Source: Phaeodactylibacter xiamenensis (lineage in GTDB: Bacteria > Bacteroidota > Bacteroidia > Chitinophagales > Saprospiraceae). From it: a stretch of 61,742 bases of DNA. The stretch lies in NCBI RefSeq assembly GCF_000759025.1, contig NZ_JPOS01000080.1:1-61742 (forward strand). The letters are read 5' to 3'. The translations under genes were made by a program, and so were the position numbers. Shown piece by piece: positions 41,090 to 50,316 of the stretch (its first letter is position 1; each line of letters opens with the position of its first letter). The notes under the pieces are model-generated. The model searched no databases and was not told the DNA's origin. It saw only the letters and a program-made list of their open reading frames with translations.

Positions 41090-42181
41090 ATGCAGACCAT
41101 ACTTTTGCGCTGCCCCCGCCGGGCGCGTTTTCATTTTGGGCAGGTAGGGCTTGGTGAGAATATGGCATTGAGTGATACGGCTGTCTTAGCCCATTCAGAT
41201 ACTTTGTTTTCTGCTATCATCAATACGGCGGCTGTATTCCCGGATACGGCTATGTTGGATGATCTAATTGATGCCTTTAAGGAAGGGGAAGTTGGTATTT
41301 CTTCCGCCAACTTTTGCTGGCAAGTATCCGATTCCAACTATATCTGGTTTTTGCCTAAACCGGCCATTTCCAATGAATCGAGGCAAAACAGCAGCACACA
41401 AATAGCTCAAAGCTTAGATACCAGCCGGCGCAAAGAATTTGGCAAAGTAAAGTTTTTATCCAAAGGTGTATGGGAGTCTGATTTTACGCCCAATGACTGG
41501 TTCGACCCTGATAAATGTCTGATTTTGGATGGCAAATTTGTGGTTACCCAAACGGAAGCGCTAAAGATACCAGAAGTATATCGCCACGCTCGTACCAAAC
41601 TTTACGAGGTTGTCAATCTACCCAAGGTCCGGGTTCATGCTGCCGATCAACAGCAAGGCTTTTTTGGGCAGGCTGCCGTGCAGTTGGGCTATTGGGACGA
41701 AAACTGTAGGGTACATTATTACATGTTGGCTCAGATGCCGGAAGACGAGCGTTTGGCCGCTTTTTTCCGTACCGTGATGCAATTGTTGATAGATCAAGGT
41801 ATTGGAGGTGAACGACGTGTGGGCTGCGGGCAGTTGACAGAAATAGAATGGCGAACGGATTTGAATGAGCTGCCAACCGAGCCAACAGCCCTACAAATGA
41901 GTTTAGCCCTTTTAAATCCGGAGAGTGTGGCTGAACTAGGCGAATGCTTGAGCTACGAGACGATCATTCGCGGAGGCCGGCGTATCACAGTGGCTGGTGA
42001 GAATGAGGTCTACCTTAATCGGATTCGGATGATTCTGGAAGGAGCCATCAGTCAAAAAGCCCTTGATGGGCGGGTTGTCAATATTAACCCTTACGATGAA
42101 ACACCCCATCCTTTTTATCGACTGGGGCGGCACTTCAGCATTTCTTTACCGCAAAACCTGATGCCCTATGTCCAGCAATAA
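41090..42181 (+). CDS. csm4: Csm4 (Cas5-like, crRNA 5'-handle binding)
   Basis: 363 residues from the ATG at 41090, 4 nt after the csm3 stop; an upstream in-frame extension to 41030 would overlap csm3. The RAMP fold is visible from ARFHFGQVGLG near the N-terminus and GIGGERRVGCGQL (a glycine-rich loop). It caps the complex next to Cas10 and holds the 8-nt repeat-derived 5' tag of the crRNA. It overlaps csm5 by 14 nt. Confidence 0.85.
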   Translation: MQTILLRCPRRARFHFGQVGLGENMALSDTAVLAHSDTLFSAIINTAAVFPDTAMLDDLIDAFKEGEVGISSANFCWQVSDSNYIWFLPKPAISNESRQNSSTQIAQSLDTSRRKEFGKVKFLSKGVWESDFTPNDWFDPDKCLILDGKFVVTQTEALKIPEVYRHARTKLYEVVNLPKVRVHAADQQQGFFGQAAVQLGYWDENCRVHYYMLAQMPEDERLAAFFRTVMQLLIDQGIGGERRVGCGQLTEIEWRTDLNELPTEPTALQMSLALLNPESVAELGECLSYETIIRGGRRITVAGENEVYLNRIRMILEGAISQKALDGRVVNINPYDETPHPFYRLGRHFSISLPQNLMPYVQQ

Positions 42182-43403
42182 AACTGAAAATACAATCTCA
42201 TATCAACTGGAAATACAGGCTATTTCTCCTTTGCACATCGGTACGCAAGACTTACTTGAGCGCTCGCCCTATACCGATTATTATGTGGATGGCGATAAGG
42301 TATGCTATATAGATGAGCAGAAGTTAATGGCTGCAGTGCAGAAAAAGGGACTATTGGATGAATATCTTGACATCGTCAGCGAGTTTGACAACAATCGCGC
42401 TAAGGAGAGTATCGGCACTTTCATCAGTAAACATTTGGACGGTGGCGATTTCAGTGCCTATGCCCACGAGAATCATGGTCTTGAATCCGATATGCGTTTG
42501 CCCATTGCCCCTACCATTAGCAGCAAGGGGCAGGCCTATGTTCCTGGAAGCAGCCTGAAAGGGGCCTTGCGTACAGCTATTTTGTACCATTGGCTGTGCA
42601 AGAAGGGAAGCAGGGTACTCAAGAAGAGCTTTCGCGAAATAGAGCGCTTGCAAGCCACTAACAGCCGGAAGCGTCAATTGCGACGTAATGACCGTCATGG
42701 AATGCGGGATATACGGCGCGAAGAAAACCGCATCCTGCGCAATATCTTTCCCGAAGAGGAACTCTTTGGTCGTATCACCAGCTCCGATGCGCGCCGTATC
42801 CGGGTACGCGACTGTACACCTGTAGCCCAAGAGGAGGTAGGCGTATACTTAGCACAGCGTCATCGGCTAATACCACAACGAAGCCGTTATAACAACCGTA
42901 ATCAAAACAGCATCCCACAACCACGTCAGGCGATTTTGCCAGGCACCACCTTTAGCGGAGAACTCAACCTACTCTTACCCTTTGCCAACCCGGACTTAAG
43001 GTATTTGAGTAATAAGGAGCAATTCATAAACGATATTAATTATCTGGCGGAAGATGCCATAGACAATGAGATTTACCAGCTGGGCATGGCGCTTCATGAA
43101 GGTGGACAGTTTAAGGAAGGAGCGGAACTTCTCATCCGCTTTTACGAAGAAAACTTAAAGCCTATATTAAAGGAGTCTGATACCATCCTCTTGCGCCTGG
43201 GCGGCGGCAAAACGGTCTATGACAACAGTCTGTTGCTGGCATTGATCTACGGGGATGAAAAAGAACGGGAACGGGAATATTATTTCCGTATACTGCGGGA
43301 GGCGCTCTTTGGGGTGCGGGAGGATCATGACCTTTTTCCGGTTACGCGTACGCTGGGCCCGGGTGGGGAGGTGTTTGGGTGGGTTAAGATTAAGGTGAGC
43401 TAA
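42168..43403 (+). CDS. csm5: Csm5 (Cas7-like, crRNA 3' end)
   Basis: 411 residues. LEIQAISPLHIGTQD and YVPGSSLKGALRTAI are Csm5 RAMP motifs, with RLGGGKTVYDNSLLL near the C-terminus. A basic central stretch (NSRKRQLRRNDRHGMRDIRR) is probably RNA-contacting. Csm5 sits at the crRNA 3' end and recruits trimming nucleases. The next gene starts 10 nt downstream. Confidence 0.85.
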   Translation: MSSNKTENTISYQLEIQAISPLHIGTQDLLERSPYTDYYVDGDKVCYIDEQKLMAAVQKKGLLDEYLDIVSEFDNNRAKESIGTFISKHLDGGDFSAYAHENHGLESDMRLPIAPTISSKGQAYVPGSSLKGALRTAILYHWLCKKGSRVLKKSFREIERLQATNSRKRQLRRNDRHGMRDIRREENRILRNIFPEEELFGRITSSDARRIRVRDCTPVAQEEVGVYLAQRHRLIPQRSRYNNRNQNSIPQPRQAILPGTTFSGELNLLLPFANPDLRYLSNKEQFINDINYLAEDAIDNEIYQLGMALHEGGQFKEGAELLIRFYEENLKPILKESDTILLRLGGGKTVYDNSLLLALIYGDEKEREREYYFRILREALFGVREDHDLFPVTRTLGPGGEVFGWVKIKVS

Positions 43404-43413
43404 ATTCAATCCT

Positions 43414-46400
43414 ATGGCGACTACATTCCAAGATGGATATGAAATAGAGCTATCTGATGAGCTATGCAAGATTGAGGCAGGACCTTTTAAAGAGTTGGTT
43501 ATAGGTGGCGTACGATCTTTGCTAGATCCGACAGTTGTAGGTACTGTTGCACATATACCTAAACTAGTGAATATCGAAAAAGATATTTCTGCTGAGATAA
43601 AGGATGTATTGTTTAGGACTTTTAAAGCCACTATTCAATCTTTATTCCAAGACGAAATTGAACCTGATGCTCGTAAGAAGCTTAGAGAGGAGAGTCTGAT
43701 TGAGTGGAATACCGAAATGCGCCAATCAGATGAGGTAATAACTGTAACAAAATCAGATTTAAGGTATCCTGGCTCTTCTAAATTTTGTGTGCAGGCGTAT
43801 ATTATATTGAGCGACACCTGCGCTCATTATGGTATTACATTTGAGCATGGTTGGCTTGATTTTGCAAGAATGTTTTCTGCGATTTATAGTCACCAAATAC
43901 AGAAAGCCCCTGAAACCCTTGATGTATTTAGAAATGAAAGCCTCGATATTCATGTCAATGATGAGAAAAACTATTATGCAGAGAGCTTAAAGAAAGTAAA
44001 CCAGTTTAAGGCTAGAACATCCATTCTATCCGATAAAGAAGGAGCAAACATCCTTCTCTCTGAGATTGAAGTGCCTTCTGAAATTCGTATTTACAATACA
44101 GGTGGATTTGTAGAGTCAAACGCAAATAATCTTTTACCGTTATTTCTTGGGAGTGATCATGAGTACCGTTTGAGTATTTTGGAAGCTGATAGAGGTATGG
44201 GGAAATCCGTTTTATTGGAAAGATTATTTATGCAGCTGCAAGAAGAGGTATCTGGTCAAAGCAATATATTTATTATTAAACCGAACGATATAGGAGGCTT
44301 CTCTGGTAAGGTGTGCGATTGGAAAGCCCTATTCGGTAAATATGAAATAGAGCTCAGTAGTCGGTTGAAATCACGACGAATTTATTTGCTCATAGATAGC
44401 GTTTTTGAGGTATTTCATGGTGAGGCGCAGGTAAATGTTTGGAATCAGCTACTCGAAGTAATAATTGAAGAGCACCCACAATTGTTTCTAATTACCACTT
44501 GCCGGAAGCACGGACTAGACAAGAGGAGTTTAAAGAATAAGGATAATGTACAGGTGCTAGAGATAAATGGGTATTTGCCTGATGAACTGAAGAAATACGT
44601 AGAGAAAGTCCGGGAAAAGCGGGGTGAAGTTTGTCCAGAACTTGAATATATAGAAAACCAAAGCCCGAAAACTCGCTATGAAGAGGAAATAATAAAACTA
44701 GCTACGTCCCCCATGTATGTCGACTTGATAGAGATCAGGGGGGAGTCTAGTAATATGCCTGAAAAGCAAAACAAAATTGCCTTAATTAATGATACCATAG
44801 AACTGATGGTTGATAAGGCTATAGAAATAGAAAAGCTACCTAAAGAAAGCATATGTAGTGAAATTGAAAAAGCCCCAATGGATTTAGCTATTGCAAGTAT
44901 GGGGCTAATAGAACAGCCCTCGATTCCTGAAGATATAAGGAGACTTTTAAAGAAGATTTCCTGTTTTACTGTAGACTTGTATTTCGTACATGACTCTTTT
45001 AAGGAGGCTCTTGCAATGAAGTTTTTATCGGAAATGTTTATAAGTGACGATGATTCATGGACAAGTGGCGATTTTGATAAGGCCGTTCAAATTATTCATG
45101 AACTATTAGAAAAAGAGGATACAAAGGAGGAGTTGACAGTGTATTTGGAATATAGATTCAAATCTTTCTCACAAGAAAATACAGTGAAAAACTTTATCAG
45201 TCGGTTTTTCAAATTTTACGCAAAATTAAAAGAAGGTAGGCTTAAACTAAGTGACTCTCCACATAGCAATATTTATGGGCAGATTAGGGTAGTACATATT
45301 TTTATCGAGGTATATAACCTCATTTGCGCGAATATAAACGTAGAGGATATCAATTTCAGACGACTCGGCCGATACATCGATGATACTACGATATGGCTGA
45401 TAGATATGAAGGATGCTTTGAAGGAAACAGAGGTTCCTTTCTACTTTGTGGAACTAGGCAAAGACACACCACCGTCTTTATTGAGATTGCAAGTACTCAA
45501 ACTGATTAATCCTGAATTGGACGAATTTCAATTTGATGTTGAGAGCTGGAAACATGGAAAATCTTTGACAATAGAATCTGCTAATAAGGGTGCAGTTTCT
45601 ATTGGTAAAGAAATACGTAGGAGTTTTTCGGGGAAAAGCAGTAGGCGTAGAGTACCTATATCAAAAGACTACGAGGTTGAAGAAGTTAAAATTGTCGACT
45701 CTAGTTTGAGCTTAAAATTGTTGAGCACAGAAGCTAAAAGGTTTTTAATCACTCAGTGGTCTGATATAGAAGCTCAGAATAAAACTATAAAACTGATACT
45801 ATCTAATGCCAAAATTGGTCTTCTAGACTGTACAATAGATTTAAAAAATACTCGTGACGTTGTCGACCAGCTCAATGACGACACCCAAAAACATTATACC
45901 CTTGAGTTGAAAACTATAGCAGGAAAATCAATTATAAGAAAGGCTAGCATTGATCAGTTTCAATTACATCTATTTAGTGCCGAAAGTTCAGACTTCGTTA
46001 TTGAAGAGACCGAGTTCAACAACTGTCACTTCACTAGCGAGAGTAGCTTCAAGGGCATAACCCTAAAAAAAGTAACCTTTAACGAATGTGAGTTCACCGA
46101 GGAATCTATTTTGAGCATTTCGAATGATAGTGAGCAAATTCATTTTAATGCTTGTTGGTGGCGCGCGCCAGATAGAGAAATATCGAAGGATCGAGAGGAC
46201 ATAAGTAATAGGAAAAGGGAGTTTTTGAAGTTCACTACTAATACCAAGCTTCTTTTAGTCAAAGACGAAACAAACAATACCTGGACTTTTCAAGAAGATA
46301 AAAGCATGGAACAACATCAAGTTTTGACAGAGTGCAAGGAGCGTGTAAAGGCAGAGCTTGAAGTGAATATAATGAAGAGCTTGCAAACCCTGGGCAAGTA

Positions 46401-46962
46401 CCTTAAACCGAATTCTGGCTATACTGACAGAATCTATAAGTTGCTAGATGAGTTTGATACAGAAGCTAGGGAAGTTACGAAGTCGACTATTGAAGACATC
46501 CTTGATGATTTATCTTTTGAAGATATCAAGCTTGAGTATGCATTTAGCGATAAGATGTACGATCATATTTGTGTTATAGCTCCAGCCTCAGCGCATGAGG
46601 AGATAAAGAAAAATGATTTCCCTAAGAATCTGTTTCCTAATTCCTCCTTTGCTGATTCGGCACACAGTATCCCCAAAGAAGCTAAGATTTTGGTGTTTTA
46701 TGCAAAAAAGGAAGATTTAGTCAACAGCGAGGAAGGAAAGACTCCATGGGAGAAATGTCTTTCTGATGTTCTCAATCTAAGTATTTCTGAAAGTAATAAA
46801 CGATACGTGCTGCTTTTCACGAATGGTCGTTCTAATGAAATAAGTAATGAAAAATACAAAAGAAATACCGTATCTGCCAATTCTTATATCCCCCTTTACG
46901 CTCGCTTAAGAGAACTTCAAGATCACATTAGGCAACGTGCCGCACTACAGCTAGACGACTAA
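43414..46962 (+). CDS. STAND/NACHT-type NTPase in the csm operon; candidate type III effector
   Basis: 1182 residues. The N-terminal ~230 residues are of unknown fold. The NTPase has Walker A EADRGMGKS (258-265), Walker B IYLLID (D328), and a sensor-like LFLITTCRKH (358-366), as in NACHT/STAND proteins. The long helical middle is followed by a pentapeptide-like stretch (FNNCHFTSESSF, FNECEFTEES). The C-terminal ~120 residues have Rossmann-like strands (HICVIAPAS, ILVFYAK, YVLLFTNG) and end SANSYIPLYARLREL. The C-terminus aligns with the 2TM protein at 36541. It is much AT-richer than the csm genes, so it may be a recent arrival. Role inferred: effector or regulator triggered by CRISPR detection. 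Confidence 0.7.
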   Translation: MATTFQDGYEIELSDELCKIEAGPFKELVIGGVRSLLDPTVVGTVAHIPKLVNIEKDISAEIKDVLFRTFKATIQSLFQDEIEPDARKKLREESLIEWNTEMRQSDEVITVTKSDLRYPGSSKFCVQAYIILSDTCAHYGITFEHGWLDFARMFSAIYSHQIQKAPETLDVFRNESLDIHVNDEKNYYAESLKKVNQFKARTSILSDKEGANILLSEIEVPSEIRIYNTGGFVESNANNLLPLFLGSDHEYRLSILEADRGMGKSVLLERLFMQLQEEVSGQSNIFIIKPNDIGGFSGKVCDWKALFGKYEIELSSRLKSRRIYLLIDSVFEVFHGEAQVNVWNQLLEVIIEEHPQLFLITTCRKHGLDKRSLKNKDNVQVLEINGYLPDELKKYVEKVREKRGEVCPELEYIENQSPKTRYEEEIIKLATSPMYVDLIEIRGESSNMPEKQNKIALINDTIELMVDKAIEIEKLPKESICSEIEKAPMDLAIASMGLIEQPSIPEDIRRLLKKISCFTVDLYFVHDSFKEALAMKFLSEMFISDDDSWTSGDFDKAVQIIHELLEKEDTKEELTVYLEYRFKSFSQENTVKNFISRFFKFYAKLKEGRLKLSDSPHSNIYGQIRVVHIFIEVYNLICANINVEDINFRRLGRYIDDTTIWLIDMKDALKETEVPFYFVELGKDTPPSLLRLQVLKLINPELDEFQFDVESWKHGKSLTIESANKGAVSIGKEIRRSFSGKSSRRRVPISKDYEVEEVKIVDSSLSLKLLSTEAKRFLITQWSDIEAQNKTIKLILSNAKIGLLDCTIDLKNTRDVVDQLNDDTQKHYTLELKTIAGKSIIRKASIDQFQLHLFSAESSDFVIEETEFNNCHFTSESSFKGITLKKVTFNECEFTEESILSISNDSEQIHFNACWWRAPDREISKDREDISNRKREFLKFTTNTKLLLVKDETNNTWTFQEDKSMEQHQVLTECKERVKAELEVNIMKSLQTLGKYLKPNSGYTDRIYKLLDEFDTEAREVTKSTIEDILDDLSFEDIKLEYAFSDKMYDHICVIAPASAHEEIKKNDFPKNLFPNSSFADSAHSIPKEAKILVFYAKKEDLVNSEEGKTPWEKCLSDVLNLSISESNKRYVLLFTNGRSNEISNEKYKRNTVSANSYIPLYARLRELQDHIRQRAALQLDD

Positions 46963-46964
46963 AA

Positions 46965-47063
46965 TACGGTTACTACGCCAACTCCGATTCCTCCGTCTAC
47001 GCCCGCCTACGGGAGATGCTAGACTACCTAAAATACTTTGACGCTGACAAACCATCTACATGA
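46965..47063 (+). pseudogene. C-terminal remnant of a lost effector gene
   Basis: After the STAND stop, a different frame gives 32 codons: YGYYANSDSSVYARLREM, then LDYLKYFDADKPST, and a TGA overlapping the cas6 ATG (ATGA). ANSDSSVYARLRE aligns gap-free with the ends of the STAND NTPase and the 2TM protein. It has no start and is GC-richer than the STAND gene, like the csm genes. It is best read as the tail of a previous operon member replaced by the STAND gene. Confidence 0.6.
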
Positions 47064-47755
47064 CCCTTCAATACCTGCAAGCAGAATTTTCACTCCCCCT
47101 CCGATTCAAAGAAATTGCACGCTGGCGTGGTGCCTGGTGCGAACTTGTCGGCTGGGACGTTGATTATTTCCATAATCATAATGCGAAAGATGGCAGTGTT
47201 ATTTATCGGTATCCATTATTGCAATACAGAGCTTGGAAGCGCCGTGCAAGTTTCGTTGCTTTTCAAGAAGCAGTACCTGCGATCCAAGAGGCTTTGATCG
47301 ATATGGATTGGGAACTTCGCTGGGAAGATACTCTGACCACGCTTAGTCTGCAGCAGATGCATATGCGTACGCATGAATTGTATTTAGACTCAAAATGGCA
47401 TTATTACAAATTACATAACTATCTTCCGTTCAACTCCAAGAATTTTGCCAATTGGCAGGAACTGGAATTACTCACTGATAAGGTTCAATTTCTAAATAAG
47501 CTAATACCTAATCATATCTTGGGATTTGCTAATGGTATTAATTGGCGTCTTGAAGGGTATTTCGATGTTCAGTTGACTAACTTCATAGGTCAACGACCAA
47601 TGACTTTACACAATATCGTATTTCCCACTTTTACACTCGAATTCAGAACCCAGCTCTTTCTACCTTCTGGCGTGGGGCTAGGTAAAGGTGTAAGTCATGG
47701 TTTTGGTACCTTAGAACATATTGGAGCAAGTACTAAGTCAGAACTGGAAGAATAA
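47060..47755 (+). CDS. cas6: Cas6 crRNA-processing endoribonuclease
   Basis: 231 residues with the C-terminal RAMP glycine-rich loop LPSGVGLGKGVSHGFGTLE, the signature of Cas6, and an N-terminal FHNHN...YRYPLLQYR block seen in Bacteroidota Cas6 proteins. It cuts pre-crRNA within the repeats to leave the 5' tag. It is the last gene of the operon and lies 50 bp before the array 1 leader. The paralogous half-gene is at 37662. Confidence 0.85.
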   Translation: MTLQYLQAEFSLPLRFKEIARWRGAWCELVGWDVDYFHNHNAKDGSVIYRYPLLQYRAWKRRASFVAFQEAVPAIQEALIDMDWELRWEDTLTTLSLQQMHMRTHELYLDSKWHYYKLHNYLPFNSKNFANWQELELLTDKVQFLNKLIPNHILGFANGINWRLEGYFDVQLTNFIGQRPMTLHNIVFPTFTLEFRTQLFLPSGVGLGKGVSHGFGTLEHIGASTKSELEE

Positions 47756-47805
47756 TGCTCTCTCCTTTATTAATCTTGTAAAATAGCCTATATTAGTTTA
47801 CCAAC

Positions 47806-48237
47806 GTTCTTTGAAATACCAAATTCCAATGTCCAAATACCGGACAAAACCATCCACTTTTTGATGACAAAGTGTACGCAAGGAACACCAAAATTGCAAA
47901 ATTACATTATCACTAACAATAATATTAACATTGCAAAATACTGTTTTACAGACAGCTACACAGATAAAAAACCGCTATGCACTAGAAGTTGAATATAGTA
48001 AAAACGGCTATGTTTTAATTTCGGCGCATTTTGGGATAAAGACCTGTTAGTCAGTATTTTGTATAGTTTTGGTGTACTCATTTCCACTAAAAAGCAGCAT
48101 TTTGTGACAGCTCAAAGACACTAAAAACACTTTATACATTGTTAAAATATGGGCATATTTCTCCGGATTGGTGTTAAAGTGATAATGTTTTGTATATTGG
48201 AGGTCAGTTAGTTAAGTGGCTTTTTGAGAAGGGCAGG
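47806..48237 (+). promoter_or_regulatory. CRISPR leader of array 1
   Basis: This 432-bp AT-rich sequence is nearly identical (a handful of differences) to 58684-59115 and ends GGCAG directly before the first repeat. Leaders hold the array promoter and the integration signals for Cas1-Cas2. The high identity, with no coding sequence, argues that both arrays are still served by one adaptation complex or were recently duplicated. A possible -7-like box lies near GATAATGTTTTG (48181-48192). Confidence 0.85.
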
Positions 48238-49033
48238 GTCAGAGCGAGCATCCAGAATAGATAGGACTGCGACGTTGGTGCATCTGCAGGTGTGGTTAGT
48301 CCCTCAATGTCAGAGCGAGCATCCAGAATAGATAGGACTGCGACCTTAGCGTTCTAGGGAATTTCCTGCTCACTCCATGTCAGAGCGAGCATCCAGAATA
48401 GATAGGACTGCGACATCATAAGTCGAAAGTTTTTTGCCTAATACTAAGTCAGAGCGAGCATCCAGAATAGATAGGACTGCGACAAATTTTTAGGCTCGGG
48501 TTTTGGGTTGCCCTGAGTCAGAGCGAGCATCCAGAATAGATAGGACTGCGACTACTCTCATGTGTAGTCTAATTTATTAAAAAAGTCAGAGCGAGCATCC
48601 AGAATAGATAGGACTGCGACAGTCATTTATGACTGTTTTTAGTTTGAACATTATCGTCAGAGCGAGCATCCAGAATAGATAGGACTGCGACCCGCGCGGA
48701 CCAATCCAACCGAACTCAGCTTCAAGTCAGAGCGAGCATCCAGAATAGATAGGACTGCGACAAATCACTCAGTCTTGACTTATCTGAGAAAAGTCAGAGC
48801 GAGCATCCAGAATAGATAGGACTGCGACTACATTCAATGTTCTCCTGAGCTTCTTGAATATCGTCAGAGCGAGCATCCAGAATAGATAGGACTGCGACAA
48901 TACTGAAAAACGTTTTCATTCTTTTATAAATTGTCAGAGCGAGCATCCAGAATAGATAGGACTGCGACGCACCGCTGCCGCCGTAAGGGCTTCAAAAAGG
49001 GTCAGAGCGAGCATCCAGAATAGATAGGACTGC

Positions 49034-49297
49034 CGAAGCGCAGCGAAGGCCCGTATGGGCGATCCCGGTTAAGATGTACTATCTGGTTCCAGGCTACTTC
49101 AAGTACATCTAAGACCGGGACTAAATCGGCGCTGTTTCTGTCCTAATCCTGCCGATTTAGCTTTACTTTTGAATTGGTTTATAGATAGATGATGTATTTT
49201 TGGTCAGATGCCCGCTTACACCGCATCCCTAGATACTGACAAGCGCAGCTTCGTCAGTAAGAAAGGGCATACCGTGGGAAGCGTGAGCTTTTCCGGT
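49034..49297 (+). ncRNA. array-embedded structured unit U1 (array 1, core copy 1)
   Basis: This 264-nt unit replaces a spacer. It starts CGAAGCGCAGCG after a repeat cut at GGACTGC. It contains the GGCCCGTATGGGC hairpin, hairpin A (49064-49119: CCCGGT..AGATGTACT / AAGTACATCT..ACCGGG), hairpin B (49121-49160: CTAAATCGGC / GCCGATTTAG), and the alpha tail. The alpha tail has the stem ATGCCC.CTTAC (49208-49219) / GTAAG...GGGCAT (49257-49270), an inner CTGACAAGC/GCTTCGTCAG hairpin, and GGAAGC-GTGA-GC with a GNRA-type loop. It ends in a partial repeat (49298-49328). Too long and too conserved to be a spacer; probably transcribed with the array. Confidence 0.65.
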
Positions 49298-49669
49298 AGA
49301 GCGCATCCAGAATAGATAGGACTGCGACAGTTAAAGCTACTTCCACGTATCCATACACAGTCAGAGAGCGCATCCAGAATAGATAGGACTGCGACCGAAA
49401 GATACATTTGTCAATAAGCAAATAGCGTCAGAGCGAGCATCCAGAATAGATAGGACTGCGACAACGTTGCAACACCTGTGTTCTCTCCAGAAATTGGGTC
49501 AGAGCGAGCATCCAGAATAGATAGGACTGCGATTCCCACTCTCCAAAAGCTTTGTCGCGGTACTTGTCAGAGCGAGCATCCAGAATAGATAGGACTGCGA
49601 TACTCTCTCTAAGGAGGTTTTGTGAGGCGGTGCAGGGTCAGAGCGAGCATCCAGAATAGATAGGACTGC

Positions 49670-50149
49670 CGAAGCGCAGCGGAGGCCCGTATGGGCGATC
49701 CCGGTTCAAGACTTACTAAGGCTCGCTTTTAGAGCTCACCAAGAAAGTCTAAGACCGGGACTAAATCGGCGTTGTTTCGTCCATGGGGTAGCCGATTTAG
49801 CTAAAATTGTATTTTCTTTCTTGATTCAGCTGGAGCGCCTTAAAGGGACTGCATAGGCAGCGGAAGTCCCGGTCTTAGCGTAGTAGCTGAAGTGTAACGA
49901 AGCGTCACGTAGCTTCACCGGGAAGAGCGCATCCAGAATAGATAGGATCCCGGTTAAGATTTACTAAGGTTCGCCTTTGGGGCTCACCAAGAAAGTCTAG
50001 GGCCGGGACTAAATCGGCGCTATGGCTATGGCTGGGGCAGCCGATTTAGCTTTACTTTTTGTATTGGAGTATAGATGATATATTTTTGGTCAGATGCCTG
50101 CTTGCACCGCAAGTAAAGGCATGCCGCGTAAAGCGTGAGCTTTTCCGGT
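49670..50149 (+). ncRNA. array-embedded structured unit U2 (core copies 2 and 3)
   Basis: Composite unit. Core copy 2 has hairpin A 49700-49759 and hairpin B 49761-49800 with a beta tail containing GGGACT...AGTCCCGGTCTTAG. A repeat fragment follows (49924-49947) that stops at GATAGGA and runs straight into core copy 3 (hairpin A 49949-50007, hairpin B 50009-50049) with a short alpha tail. In copy 3 the alpha stem is ATGCCT.CTTGC (50094-50105) / GCAAG...AGGCAT (50109-50122), which differs from copy 1 at two base pairs yet stays fully paired. Confidence 0.65.
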
Positions 50150-50316
50150 AGAGCGCATCCAGAATAGATAGGACTGCGACAGAGTTCGACAGATTTCGAG
50201 AATTTTTCTCTCGTCAGAGCGAGCATCCAGAATAGATAGGACTGCGACCAAAAGCTCCATAAATTACGCCTGTTGTTTGTGGAGTCAGAGAGCGCATCCA
50301 GAATAGATAGGACTGC

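Noticed and set aside
36387-47800. A CARF-domain RNase (Csm6/Csx1) for the type III system
   Set aside because: None found; the only effector candidates are the 2TM and STAND proteins.
49121-49160. Hairpin B as an integron attC site
   Set aside because: No integron integrase is present, the core-site sequence is absent, and the hairpins are bounded by CRISPR repeats rather than gene cassettes.
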